Source of the DNA: JAWLEP01 sp964553045
GTDB taxonomy: Bacteria > Fermentibacterota > Fermentibacteria > Fermentibacterales > JCC-6
Length of the DNA: 64,000 bases
Assembly (NCBI GenBank): GCA_964553045.1
Contig: CAZKJG010000008.1
Location: 1 to 64,000, forward strand
Direction of reading: 5' to 3'
The notes beneath the pieces are model-generated. The model did no database searches. It worked only from the letters and a program-made list of their open reading frames with translations, and was not told where the DNA came from. The position numbers and the translations under genes are program-made. Below are positions 24,889-34,070 of the stretch, in pieces (within the stretch, counting starts at the first letter, position 1; each line of letters begins with the position of its first letter).

Positions 24889-25660
24889 GCTGGAGGCCGC
24901 CTGGCTGGCGGCCGTACAGGGCCTGACCGAGTTCCTCCCCGTCTCCAGCTCCGGCCACCTGGTGATACTGCAGGGCGTGATGCACGTCCCCCGGCAGGGC
25001 ATCGCCTTCGAAGTGGTCGTGCACCTGGGCACCCTGGTTGCAGTGCTGGCCGTCTACGGCCGGGACCTTCTGTGCCTCCTGTCCGGGGCCCTGCGGCGGG
25101 AGGCTTCCAGCCTCCGCATGCTGGGGCTGCTGGCCCTGGGCTCGCTTCCGGCCGGCGCCGCCGGAATCCTGCTGGGCGACCGGGTCAGGGCCCTGTTCGA
25201 TTCGCCCCTCACCGCCTCGGTGATGCTCCTGGTCACCGGCGGCCTGCTCTTCGCCACCAGGTGGGTCCGCTTCTCCCCCCGCCGGCCGGGGGTGGTTTCA
25301 GCCCTGGTGGTGGGCGCGGCCCAGGCCGCGGCGCTGATGCCTGGGATATCGCGGTCCGGGTCCACCATCGCCGCCGGCCTCCTGCGCGGTCTGAAGAGGG
25401 AGGAGGCGGCCAGGTTCTCCTTCCTGCTCTCCGTGCCCGCCATCCTGGGGGCCGGCATACTGGAGCTGCGGAAGATGGACGGCGCCGGGGTGGGCCTGCA
25501 CCTGGCCGTGGGATTTGTGGTGTCCGCGGTGACCGGCTATAGTGCGCTGAGGCTGCTTCTGCGCTTCGTGCGCCGTGGCAGGCTCCACCTGTTCTCCTGG
25601 TACTGCTGGGCGGCGGGTATCGCGGGAATTCTGGTTCTGACCCTGGAAGGACAGCTTTGA
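24881..25660 (+). CDS. uppP: Undecaprenyl-diphosphate phosphatase (UppP/BacA)
   Basis: 259 residues, about eight membrane segments. Both family signatures are present: QGLTEFLPVSSSGHLVI (residues 13-29, with E17 and the serine cluster) and LMPGISRSGSTIAAG (about 152-166, catalytic Arg and Ser). It dephosphorylates undecaprenyl pyrophosphate to recycle the lipid carrier for peptidoglycan and surface glycans, and gives bacitracin resistance when abundant. It overlaps the aspartate kinase gene by 8 bp and the next gene by 4 bp (TTGA), so it is tightly co-translated with a glycan operon. Confidence 0.95.
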   Translation: MGELEAAWLAAVQGLTEFLPVSSSGHLVILQGVMHVPRQGIAFEVVVHLGTLVAVLAVYGRDLLCLLSGALRREASSLRMLGLLALGSLPAGAAGILLGDRVRALFDSPLTASVMLLVTGGLLFATRWVRFSPRRPGVVSALVVGAAQAAALMPGISRSGSTIAAGLLRGLKREEAARFSFLLSVPAILGAGILELRKMDGAGVGLHLAVGFVVSAVTGYSALRLLLRFVRRGRLHLFSWYCWAAGIAGILVLTLEGQL

Positions 25661-28449
25661 GCGCCATTCTGGCAGTGATCCTCGCCGTGTCCGGGCTCTC
25701 CCGCTGGATGGAGCTGCACGCGCAGATGAGGCCCGACTCCGCCGCCATAGCCGCCGAGGAGATCCTGTCCGGTGATTCCACCAGCGCCGACGCCTGGGCG
25801 GCCCTGGCCATATCCAGACTTGAGATGGGTGATCCGGGGTCGACGGCCGAGTCCCACTCGGCCACGGCGCTGGCCCTGGACTCCTCCTCGACTATGCCCA
25901 TGGTGGCCCGGGGGCTCTCGGTGCTCCGCTACGACCCGGAATCTGCGCTGCGTCATCTGGCCTCCGCCCTGCAGGCCGACTCCTCCTCTGCGCTGGCCTG
26001 GGATGCGGTGGGCAGGGCCTACGCCACGCTCGACCGGACGGTAGAGGCTCTGACCAGCTTCCAGAGGGCCCTGGACCTGCGGCCCGGCTACCTGAGGGCC
26101 GCCCTGGACATGGCGCAGACCATGGCGGACGCCGGGTCGGCGGGCGAGTCCGCCGACTTCCTGGCCGGCTACCTGGACGCAGCCGGCTACTCCGGCCGGG
26201 AGGACGCTCTGATGCGGCTGGGCGAGCTGCGGGAGATGGCGGGAGACACCGCCTCTGCCGTGGCCATATACGACTCGCTGCCCGCCTCCGTGGAAGCCCT
26301 CAAGAGGCTGGGCCTCATCCTGGAGCGCAGGGGGGAGTGGGGGGCTGCCGTCAAGCGGTACCGCATGGTGCTCGACCTGGATTCCACCGACCTCTGGATC
26401 CACGGCGAGATGGGCCTCTGCTTCGAGAACATCGGCAGGAACGACCTGGCCAGGGAATGGTACCAGAACGGCATTGCCATGGACAGCGCCTACGCGTGGG
26501 CCATGCTCCGGATGGGCCTTTCGGAGTACGACTCCGGCGAGTTGGAGAAGGCGGTGGACTGGCTGGAGATGGCCACGGAGGCCGACCCCGGCATGATAGA
26601 GGCATGGGCCAACCTGGGCATGGCCCTGGACCGGCTGGGCAGGTACGCCGAGGCGGAGGCCGCCTACGAGAAGGTGGTCGAGCTGGATCCCGTCGACGAC
26701 TGGGCCTGGGGCCAGCTGGGCTACGCCAGGGAGGCTCTGGGTGACCCCGAGGGGGCGGCGGCGGCATACGAGACCGGCCTGGAGCATGACCCCTACAACA
26801 CCTGGCTATGGCAGCAGAGGGGCCTGCTCTACGAGGACGAGGGCCGCTACGACAGGGCGATAGAATGGTTCCGGGAGTCGCTGCGCCGCTCGGAGCCCTC
26901 CGCCTGGATACTGGGCGAGCTGGGCAGCCTGCTGGTCAGGTCGGGCGACACGGACAGCGCCCTGATCCATTATCGGGCCTCGGTGAAGCTGGACTCGTGC
27001 TACCTCTTCGGCCGCATGAACCTGGCCAGAATCCTGGCCATGCGGGGCAGCTACCGCAGGGCGATGGAGCACATGGGCTCCTACCTGGCCTGCGGCGGCG
27101 ACAGCAGCATAGGGCTGGCGTCCAATGCACTGCTGGCCGGGCGGGCGGGCATGGAGTCCCGGGCGGACAGCCTGCGGCGGCTGATCGACGGCCACCATCC
27201 CGACGCCTGGGTCACCCTGGCCTGGAGCTACTACTACTCCTACATGGAGGACCGCGCCGCGGAGCTGGCGGACACCGCCTTGGCCCGTCACGGCGGGGGC
27301 CTGGAGGGCTGGTTGTCACTGGCGGACCTGTGCATGCAGCTTGACCTCCCGGACAAGGCCGAAATCTGCTACGGGAGGGCGGTGGATCTGCAGCCCGGCA
27401 ACCCGCTGCCCTGGCTGGCCTGGGGGGCGGCGCTGTACGACGGGGGCCGCTACGATTCGGCCGCCGCCAAGTACTACGCGGCCATAGAGGCGGACAGCAC
27501 CTCCTCCGACGCCTGGGCCTACCTGGGGGAGTCCCTGATCTTCGACGAGCACCTGGACCGGGCCCGACAGACCCTGCAGCGGGCGGTGGACCTGGACCCC
27601 CAGTCGGTGTTCGCCATCTGTTACCTGGGCCTGGTGGAGGAGCGCAGCGGCAACCCCGGCAAGGCCCTGGACTACTACCTGCAGGCGCTGCGGATCTCCC
27701 CCGGCTACGAGTACGCCGAGAGCAGGATCGCCGTCATCACCGACCCCTCCTACGACGCCGGATGGTGGAGGATGGACGCCAGTCCTGTGAACGCCAGCGT
27801 CTGGCTTGACCTGTCCGTGGAGCGGGGCAACGTGGAGGAGAGCGACTACCGCGGAGGAATGGAGGTAAGGCTGAAGCTGGACGGTCAGGGCAGCGCCGTC
27901 ACCGTGAAGGGCAGCGGCACGCTGGAGGACGAGGATTCCCGGGAGACCCGCAACACCGCCTGGGCCTCCCTGACCGCTTCCTACTTCATCTCCGACGGCA
28001 TCTACGCCGAGGCCAGCTCCTCCTGGGACCGCCAGCCGCTCACCGTCAGGCCCTGGCAGGTGAGCTCCTACGCCGCTCTGGGCTACAAGAGGTGGATCAG
28101 CGACTGGGCGTGGGTGGCCCCGGAGCTGGGCGTGGGCGTGGTGAACAGCCGCTGGAGCTGGGGGGAGGAGCGCACCGACGAGCTGAGCTCCTACGCCTCC
28201 CTGGGAATCTGGCTGGAGAGGGAGGCCTCCCTGCTGCCCAGCCTGTGGATCGGCGCGGGCGTGTACGCCACGCCCGGCCAGCCCGACGACCTGATCTCCG
28301 ACGGAAACGCCGAGCTCGTCTTCGACGCCTGGCGCCGCATCTCCCTCTCCCTGGGCTGGTCCTACGACTACACAAAGACCCCCCTCATCTCCGTGTGGGA
28401 GAGCATGGACACCGAGACCTACCTCCGGCTCAACATCGACATCTTCTAG
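25657..28449 (+). CDS. Large TPR protein with C-terminal DUF481-like beta-barrel
   Basis: 930 residues from a TTG whose TTGA overlaps the uppP stop. A short hydrophobic N-terminus (AILAVILAVSG) may be a weak signal or anchor. From about 25 to 690 there are roughly eighteen tandem TPR units with the W..LG.....G....A hallmark (for example WANLGMALDRLGRYAEAEAA). From about 704 to the end the sequence becomes beta-rich with alternating aromatic residues and ends in LRLNIDIF. This resembles DUF481/outer-membrane barrel proteins. A periplasmic scaffold anchored in the outer membrane is a reasonable model. No enzymatic motif. Confidence 0.75.
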   Translation: MSAILAVILAVSGLSRWMELHAQMRPDSAAIAAEEILSGDSTSADAWAALAISRLEMGDPGSTAESHSATALALDSSSTMPMVARGLSVLRYDPESALRHLASALQADSSSALAWDAVGRAYATLDRTVEALTSFQRALDLRPGYLRAALDMAQTMADAGSAGESADFLAGYLDAAGYSGREDALMRLGELREMAGDTASAVAIYDSLPASVEALKRLGLILERRGEWGAAVKRYRMVLDLDSTDLWIHGEMGLCFENIGRNDLAREWYQNGIAMDSAYAWAMLRMGLSEYDSGELEKAVDWLEMATEADPGMIEAWANLGMALDRLGRYAEAEAAYEKVVELDPVDDWAWGQLGYAREALGDPEGAAAAYETGLEHDPYNTWLWQQRGLLYEDEGRYDRAIEWFRESLRRSEPSAWILGELGSLLVRSGDTDSALIHYRASVKLDSCYLFGRMNLARILAMRGSYRRAMEHMGSYLACGGDSSIGLASNALLAGRAGMESRADSLRRLIDGHHPDAWVTLAWSYYYSYMEDRAAELADTALARHGGGLEGWLSLADLCMQLDLPDKAEICYGRAVDLQPGNPLPWLAWGAALYDGGRYDSAAAKYYAAIEADSTSSDAWAYLGESLIFDEHLDRARQTLQRAVDLDPQSVFAICYLGLVEERSGNPGKALDYYLQALRISPGYEYAESRIAVITDPSYDAGWWRMDASPVNASVWLDLSVERGNVEESDYRGGMEVRLKLDGQGSAVTVKGSGTLEDEDSRETRNTAWASLTASYFISDGIYAEASSSWDRQPLTVRPWQVSSYAALGYKRWISDWAWVAPELGVGVVNSRWSWGEERTDELSSYASLGIWLEREASLLPSLWIGAGVYATPGQPDDLISDGNAELVFDAWRRISLSLGWSYDYTKTPLISVWESMDTETYLRLNIDIF

Positions 28450-28458
28450 CCCCAACCG

Positions 28459-28683
28459 GGGACGGAGTTTAAGTTCATCAAGTTCAGCGTCCGTTTAGCC
28501 CGGAATGGGACGGAGTTGTTCGCCCCTGAAGGGACGGAGTTTAAGTTCATCAAATCCGTAGCTTGCGATAGTCCGTAGCGCTTAACGCACTGTATTTGAT
28601 GAACTTAAACTCCGTCCCGGCCATCGCAAAAGCTCCGTCCCTGAGGTGTCTGCGCTGAACTTGATGAACTTAAACTCCGTCCC
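28459..28683. mobile_element. Nested palindromic element (MITE/REP-like), no transposase
   Basis: Six copies or part-copies of a GGGACGGAGTTTAAG-type repeat are arranged with mirror symmetry. The outer arms at 28459-28489 and 28653-28683 are perfect 31-bp inverted repeats. The inner arms at 28531-28555 and 28594-28618 are perfect 25-bp inverted repeats sharing the first 23 bp with the outer ones. Partial copies at 28507-28517 (direct) and 28633-28641 (inverted) sit symmetrically between. No open frame lies inside. It occupies the whole space between two convergent genes and could also stop transcription from both sides. The GGGACGG edge recalls REP elements mobilised by RAYT (Y1) transposases. 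Confidence 0.8.
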
Positions 28684-28711
28684 CGTCCGTCCCCGTCCCG
28701 GGGGCCGGGGG

Positions 28712-30001
28712 CTACTTGCGGAGAAGGTCCCGGACCGGCTGGCGCAGCATCCGCTCGAAGAAGATGTAGGCGATTCCCGTGGATGTGATCAGTACCGCGG
28801 ACAGTCCCAGCGCCAGCCATCCCACCGGGAAGACGGCCAGGTTGTCCACCGCCGTGCCCAGCGCCGGGATTATGCTCAGCAGAGCGCGGCTGGCGGCGGC
28901 GGCGATGCCGTAGCCCAGTCCGGCGCCTATGATCGTGGTTACCAGCGACATGAAGAAGATCTGAAAGGCGAACAGCAGGGCCATTCGGCGGTGGTCCGTG
29001 CCCAGAGCCACCAGGACGCCGAGCGCGAAGCGCCTGTTGCGGAGGTCGGCCACCAGGGTGTGGATGGAGCTGGAGATGGCGGCAGCCAGAACGATGAAGG
29101 CCAGGGCCAGCAGGGCAGCGGTTACCGTGTTCACCAGCAGCTCGGCCTTCTGGGCTATGCCCCTGCGGGTCTCCGCCCGCAGGCCCATGTCCTCCACCCG
29201 CCGGACTATCTCCGGAACGTCCTCCGCCCGCTCGGCGGTCACCAGCAGCGAGCTGTATGTCCTGGGCCTCTCCGGCCGGAACAGCGCATTGACCTGGCCT
29301 ATGAGCTCCATGGGCGCCGCCAGGGCGAAGAGGGAAAGGTTGCGGGAGGTGGCCACTATGCGGGCGTTGAGCGTTATCGGTGGCCGTTCCAGTTCCGCTA
29401 TCGAGCTTCGCCCCAGGGTGAGCCGCACCTCGGTGCCCACCACCCCGTCGGGGGTCAGCCCCACCAGATCGTTGGCGTCGGCGAAGCTGGCGTTGTACAG
29501 CAGTATCAGGTTCTCGCTGAGCACCAGGGGCAGGTAGGCGCGGGAGGAGTCCTCCAGCGTGTAGGACCAGTCAACGCTCCGGGCGATGGAGTCGGAGAGG
29601 AAGCCCTCGGTGACCCCCTCCAGCGCGATGTCCGTGTAGTAGGGCTCACCGCCCAGCCGGCCGCGCAGGTAAGCGGGAACGTGGGAGTATATCTGGGGGT
29701 CGATCTCGCTCACCCACCGCAGGGCCTCTATCTCCTCCCGCAGCGAGTCCGTGAGCTCCACTCCGCCGCTCTCCATCCGGAAGAAGCCGGCCCTGCTCCC
29801 CTCCGGCGTCACCCGGACCTGCTCTGCGGGCAGGTCGGTTCGAAGGAACCGGTTCAGCACCCGGTGGACACCCAGGCCCACCGCGATGAAGAACACCAGC
29901 AGCAGCGCGGCCGTGAGCTGCATGGCCTGGCTGAATAGGTAATCCCTCCAGTGGCCGCGGTTCCAGAGGTGCAGCGCCTGGCGGACCTCGCTAAGCTTCA
30001 T
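28712..30001 (-). CDS. ABC transporter permease, FtsX/MacB family
   Basis: 429 residues. One membrane segment near residues 25-45, a periplasmic domain of about 220 residues, then three segments near 290-425 in the FtsX arrangement (VNTVTAALLALAFIVLAAAI, FQIFFMSLVTTIIGAGLGYG and the last before FERMLRQPVRDLLRK). The sequence LRNRRFALGVLVALGTDHR between helices matches the coupling helix of lipoprotein or efflux permeases. The ATG at 30001 lies inside the last codons of the ATPase gene (11-bp overlap). With the ATPase and an upstream lipoprotein it forms a LolCDE- or MacB-like unit; only one permease is present, so a homodimer is expected. Confidence 0.85.
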   Translation of the reverse strand: MKLSEVRQALHLWNRGHWRDYLFSQAMQLTAALLLVFFIAVGLGVHRVLNRFLRTDLPAEQVRVTPEGSRAGFFRMESGGVELTDSLREEIEALRWVSEIDPQIYSHVPAYLRGRLGGEPYYTDIALEGVTEGFLSDSIARSVDWSYTLEDSSRAYLPLVLSENLILLYNASFADANDLVGLTPDGVVGTEVRLTLGRSSIAELERPPITLNARIVATSRNLSLFALAAPMELIGQVNALFRPERPRTYSSLLVTAERAEDVPEIVRRVEDMGLRAETRRGIAQKAELLVNTVTAALLALAFIVLAAAISSSIHTLVADLRNRRFALGVLVALGTDHRRMALLFAFQIFFMSLVTTIIGAGLGYGIAAAASRALLSIIPALGTAVDNLAVFPVGWLALGLSAVLITSTGIAYIFFERMLRQPVRDLLRK

Positions 30002-30668
30002 GGAGCCTGCCGTCCTCCAGGCGGAGCACCCGATCGGCCCGCTGCAGTATGGCCGCAGAGTGGACCACCGCAAGAAGCGAGAAGCCCTGCTGGGCGCGCA
30101 GGTCGTCCAGCAGATCGAAGAGCCGGCTCTCGCTCTCCTCGTCCAGGCTGGCCGAGGGCTCGTCGGCCATCAGCACCCGCGGCCTGTTCACCAGACCGCG
30201 GGCAACGGCAACCCTCTGCCGCTCTCCGCGGGACAGCAGTGCCGTGGGGGTATCGTCCAGCCTCAGTGAAAGATGTGTCAGGACCTCCCGGGCCTGCGAC
30301 TCAGCCGCCTTCAGGTCCGCCCCCGAGAACACCGCCGGGAGGGTGACGTTCTCCAGGGCGGTGAGGTTGGGAAGCAGATGGAAGTCCTGAAAGACGAAAC
30401 CGATGACGTTTCGTCTGATCGAGGCCAGTCCCGCCCTGTCCATGTTACCCGCGTCCCGGCCCTCGATGGTGATCCGGCCCCCATAGGCGGGATCGTGGAG
30501 CCCGATTATGCCCAGAAGCGTGCTCTTGCCCACGCCGCTGCGTCCCACGATGGCCATGAACTCCCCGGGGTGGATGTCCAGGTCGAGGCCGTCCAGCACC
30601 ACCCGGTCGCCGAAGCGGCGTCCTATGCCCCGGGCCTGCAGGACCGGTTCGTCGGAGGCCTGGCTCAC
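29991..30668 (-). CDS. ABC transporter ATP-binding protein (LolD/MacB type)
   Basis: 225 residues from a GTG that overlaps the lipoprotein stop (GTGA). Walker A GRSGVGKST at 42-50, Q-loop Q94 in FVFQDFHLLP, signature LLSRGERQRVAVARGL (144-159, with R in place of the second G), Walker B VLMADE (165-170) and the switch histidine in AVVHS near 197. The order and the short length fit the LolD/MacB/FtsE class that powers FtsX-type permeases. The signature deviation LSRGE is uncommon but known in the group. It is the middle gene of a three-gene operon. Confidence 0.93.
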   Translation of the reverse strand: MSQASDEPVLQARGIGRRFGDRVVLDGLDLDIHPGEFMAIVGRSGVGKSTLLGIIGLHDPAYGGRITIEGRDAGNMDRAGLASIRRNVIGFVFQDFHLLPNLTALENVTLPAVFSGADLKAAESQAREVLTHLSLRLDDTPTALLSRGERQRVAVARGLVNRPRVLMADEPSASLDEESESRLFDLLDDLRAQQGFSLLAVVHSAAILQRADRVLRLEDGRLHEA

Positions 30669-31483
30669 AGGAGCCCTTCTGCCATGGTCCGGATCACGGA
30701 CGGAAGGGAGTCGGCCGACAGCCCCGGGTCCTCCAGCTCGAAGCTCAGCCTCGTATGTCGGCCGCCCTGTCTGACCATCCTGGCCTCCAGGGAGATGAAG
30801 GGGTCCGTCGAAAGGTCCATCCGCAGTGCCCGGGGTCGAAGGGAGAGAAAGGAGGTTCGAAGCTCCGCCAGGCTCGGGTACCAGCGCTGCAGCGGCAGCA
30901 GCCCCAGGAAGTTGATCATGTTGCCCGGCAGCAGGAGGGAAATCTGCGCATGGCCGCCTTCGAGAGCGGCAAGGCCGGTGTCGGCGGCCAGTGAGGCCTC
31001 TTCCCCCATCTCCAGCCAGGGGCCGACGACGGCCGTCGGGGCCTTGCCCATGTACAGGCAGGTCCAGCCGTTCCGGGAGGCCACCGAGCCCAGGATGCCC
31101 CCCCGCTCGGTGAGCAGGTCGGTGCGTCCCCGCGACTCCACCGCGCGGCACTCCAGCCGGGAGCTGGCGATCCGCTCCATTCCGGCCGCATCCACGTCCC
31201 GGGTAAGGAACAGCAGCTGCGGCTTCAGGGTGGTGAAGTCGATGGATATCACGGCCGTTCCCAGGGGACCGGCGGCCAGCAGGTCTTCCAGCAGACCCCC
31301 GGGTACGCCGCTGGTCTCCTCCGGGAGCAGGGCGGAGACAAGCCCGAAGGCGTCGGGCGCTATCCTTATGTAGCAGAGGCTGTTTGCCGGGACCATGGCC
31401 AGATCGCCGCTGTCGGGCCCGCCGCCGCAGCAGGATGCGCCCAGTACGCAGGCCAGCAGCGCTGCGGCAAGTCTTCGGCTCAT
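30665..31483 (-). CDS. Putative lipoprotein upstream of an ABC transporter
   Basis: 272 residues from the ATG at 31483, with GGAGGGAG about 11 nt upstream. The N-terminus MSRRLAAALLACVLGASCC has a short signal. The likely lipidated cysteine is C18 (GASC) rather than C12 (LLAC), which would leave too short a signal. A Gly-rich tether follows. The rest is a mixed alpha/beta protein with no motif I know. Gene order suggests a periplasmic partner of the ABC permease, for instance an adaptor or cargo. Its stop overlaps the ATPase start. Confidence 0.65.
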   Translation of the reverse strand: MSRRLAAALLACVLGASCCGGGPDSGDLAMVPANSLCYIRIAPDAFGLVSALLPEETSGVPGGLLEDLLAAGPLGTAVISIDFTTLKPQLLFLTRDVDAAGMERIASSRLECRAVESRGRTDLLTERGGILGSVASRNGWTCLYMGKAPTAVVGPWLEMGEEASLAADTGLAALEGGHAQISLLLPGNMINFLGLLPLQRWYPSLAELRTSFLSLRPRALRMDLSTDPFISLEARMVRQGGRHTRLSFELEDPGLSADSLPSVIRTMAEGLL

Positions 31484-31529
31484 ATTCTTGACAGCTCCCT
31501 CCAGCAGGCTTAGCTTTCCCGCCCCGGTA

Positions 31530-31558
31530 AGAGTACGTCCTTGCCAGAGAGGCGTCAA
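31530..31558 (-). promoter_or_regulatory. Candidate promoter for the lipoprotein-ABC operon
   Basis: On the minus strand, TTGACG (31558-31553) and TACTCT (31535-31530) are separated by 17 bp, about 47 bp before the start at 31483. The -10 box is weak, the -35 box good. It is back-to-back with the tRNA-tuf promoter. Confidence 0.45.
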
Positions 31559-31584
31559 CGACTCGATTCAGAGCCGCTGGCGCC

Positions 31585-31613
31585 TTGACGATATGGGGGC
31601 CCGGGGATATTGT
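31585..31613 (+). promoter_or_regulatory. Promoter of the tRNA-tuf operon
   Basis: TTGACG at 31585-31590 and TATTGT at 31608-31613 with a 17-bp spacer that includes a GGGGGCCCGGGG stretch. The expected start point is near 31620, about 20 nt before the first tRNA, which suits a stable-RNA operon. A GC-rich discriminator region (GCGACTCGCG) follows, as expected for a stringently controlled promoter. Confidence 0.65.
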
Positions 31614-31639
31614 TGCGACTCGCGTAGAAAGCGGATGCT

Positions 31640-31715
31640 GCTGGCGTAGCTCAATTGGCAGAGCAGCTGATTTGTAATCAGCAGGTTGCGGGTTCGAGTC
31701 CCATCGCCAGCTCCA
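31640..31715 (+). tRNA. tRNA-Thr (anticodon TGT)
   Basis: A 76-nt cloverleaf: acceptor GCTGGCG pairs with CGCCAGC at 31705-31711; anticodon stem GCTGA/TCAGC encloses loop TTTGTAA with TGT at 31673-31675; T-loop GGTTCGAGTC; CCA encoded at 31713-31715. First gene of the tRNA-tuf operon, corresponding to E. coli thrU. Confidence 0.96.
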
Positions 31716-31736
31716 GTTCCGAAGATGACATAGACG

Positions 31737-31822
31737 GGCGAGGTTCCCGAGCGGTCAAAGGGGGCAGACTGTAAATCTGTTGGCTTAAGCCTTCGGTGGT
31801 TCGAATCCACCCCTCGCCACCA
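31737..31822 (+). tRNA. tRNA-Tyr (anticodon GTA)
   Basis: An 86-nt class II tRNA with a long variable arm (TTGGCTTAAGCCTTCGG). Acceptor GGCGAGG pairs with CCTCGCC at 31812-31818; anticodon loop CTGTAAA with GTA at 31771-31773; CCA encoded. Second in the operon, as E. coli tyrU. Confidence 0.96.
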
Positions 31823-32053
31823 GCTGCAAGTCGCCCGAGGCTAAGGCCTGAAATACGCCAGCGGTCCTTTCATTGCAACCCGCAAGGCCAACGCCCGGGA
31901 CGATACCGATGGGCTGCGCAGAGTCCTGACGAAGAGCGAAACGCACCGCGGTGGGCGCAGGCCCTCCTGCGGTGTGCCGGATGGGCTGCGCGACGACCCG
32001 CGCGGTGCGCGGGAGGACTAAGTACGGAACCACGACCGGGGGGAAGAATGCAG
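31823..32053. other. Spacer between tRNA-Tyr and the 176-bp repeats
   Basis: 231 bp without a gene I can support. GATGGGCTGCGC occurs twice (about 31909 and 31980), each followed by GC-rich inverted stretches (CCGCGCGGTGCGCGGG near 31999). It may be an older, diverged part of the same repeat family or tRNA-precursor processing structure. Long open frames run antisense through it and the repeats, but they cross tRNA genes and look spurious. Confidence 0.4.
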
Positions 32054-32425
32054 CTTCCCCGTCCGGCAAAGTTCAGGAAGGACCCCTGCGCGGGAGAGCG
32101 GAGCACGGCGCAGGATTGGAAGTTTGACCGGGGCGGTGAGCGTAGCGTCCCCGCGAAGCGGATGCAGGTTGTATGGCGCGGGAGAGCGGAGCATTGCCAC
32201 CAAAGCCAGGAGGCGGGCGGCAAGCGAAGCTTCCCCGTCCGGCATAGTCCAAGGAGGACCCCTGCGCGGGAGAGCGGAGCACAGCGCAGGATTGGAAGTT
32301 TGACCGGGGCGGTGAGCGTAGCGTCCCCGCGAAGCGGGTGAAGGTAGGATGGCGCGGGAAAGCGTAGCATTGCCACCAAAGCCAGGAGGCGGGCGGCAAG
32401 CGAAGCTTCCCCGTCCGGCATAGTC
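32054..32425 (+). repeat. Tandem 176-bp repeats carrying GCGNAGC minihairpin motifs
   Basis: Two complete units, 32054-32229 and 32230-32405, have exactly equal length and about 165 of 176 identical positions. A third unit starts at 32406 and stops about 20 bp later, just before tRNA-Gly. Each unit has five GCGNAGC heptamers, at 32098, 32140, 32153, 32186 and 32224, and at 32274, 32316, 32329, 32362 and 32400. All lie between tRNA genes and should be part of the operon transcript. No protein or RNA gene is recognised in the unit. Confidence 0.9.
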
Positions 32426-32440
32426 CGGCACGGAGTTCGG

Positions 32441-32516
32441 GCGGGAATAGCTCAGTTGGCAGAGCATCAGCCTTCCAAGCTGAGGGTCGCGGGTTCGAAT
32501 CCCGTTTCCCGCTCCA
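32441..32516 (+). tRNA. tRNA-Gly (anticodon TCC)
   Basis: A 76-nt cloverleaf: acceptor GCGGGAA with TTCCCGC at 32506-32512; anticodon loop CTTCCAA giving TCC; T-arm GCGGGTTCGAATCCCG; CCA at 32514-32516. Third tRNA of the operon, as E. coli glyT. It begins about 15 bp after the truncated third repeat unit. Confidence 0.96.
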
Positions 32517-32554
32517 GCTCCGCCGGCAGGCAGAAGGCAGGAGAGTGGCAGCCA

Positions 32555-32630
<76 letters not shown>

Positions 32631-32672
32631 GCTTAGGCCCATTTAGCGAGGTGAAAGTCAGGAGGAGGAGCT

Positions 32673-33866
<1,194 letters not shown>

Positions 33867-33882
33867 GCCGGCTGTTTTGCGG

Positions 33883-34026
33883 GTGATAATTACGCTGGCC
33901 TGCCAGGAGTGCAGGCGAAGGAACTACACTACAACCAAGAACAGGCGTACGACGCCGGACAGGATCGAGCTGAAGAAGTACTGCAGGTTCTGCGGCAGGC
34001 ATACGCTGCACAGGGAGACGAAATAG
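33883..34026 (+). CDS. rpmG: Ribosomal protein L33, zinc type
   Basis: 47 residues from the GTG at 33883 (a TTG six bases earlier is possible). It is short and basic with CQEC at 7-10 and CRFC at 34-37, so the zinc-ribbon form of L33. RRNYTTTKNRR is the conserved core. It lies in the large subunit near the E site. It sits between tuf and tRNA-Trp, as in many bacteria where rpmG precedes secE. Confidence 0.95.
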   Translation: MIITLACQECRRRNYTTTKNRRTTPDRIELKKYCRFCGRHTLHRETK

Positions 34027-34032
34027 CATTGT

Positions 34033-34054
34033 CCGCCCCGCGCAGGCGGGGCGG
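34033..34054 (+). other. Strong stem-loop between rpmG and tRNA-Trp
   Basis: CCGCCCCG at 34033-34040 pairs perfectly with CGGGGCGG at 34047-34054 around CGCAGG. No U-tract follows, so attenuation, mRNA protection or RNase processing before the tRNA is more likely than termination. Confidence 0.45.
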
Positions 34055-34070
34055 GCGCGCCTTCGGCTGA

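Noticed and set aside
28459..28683. CRISPR or small-RNA gene
   Set aside because: The repeats are in mirror orientation and interrupted; they make one nested palindrome, not direct repeats.
28712..30001. Second permease gene missing, so a broken LolCDE operon
   Set aside because: A single FtsX-type permease with an ATPase and a lipoprotein is a common complete arrangement (homodimeric permease); nothing in the flanks looks like a lost copy.
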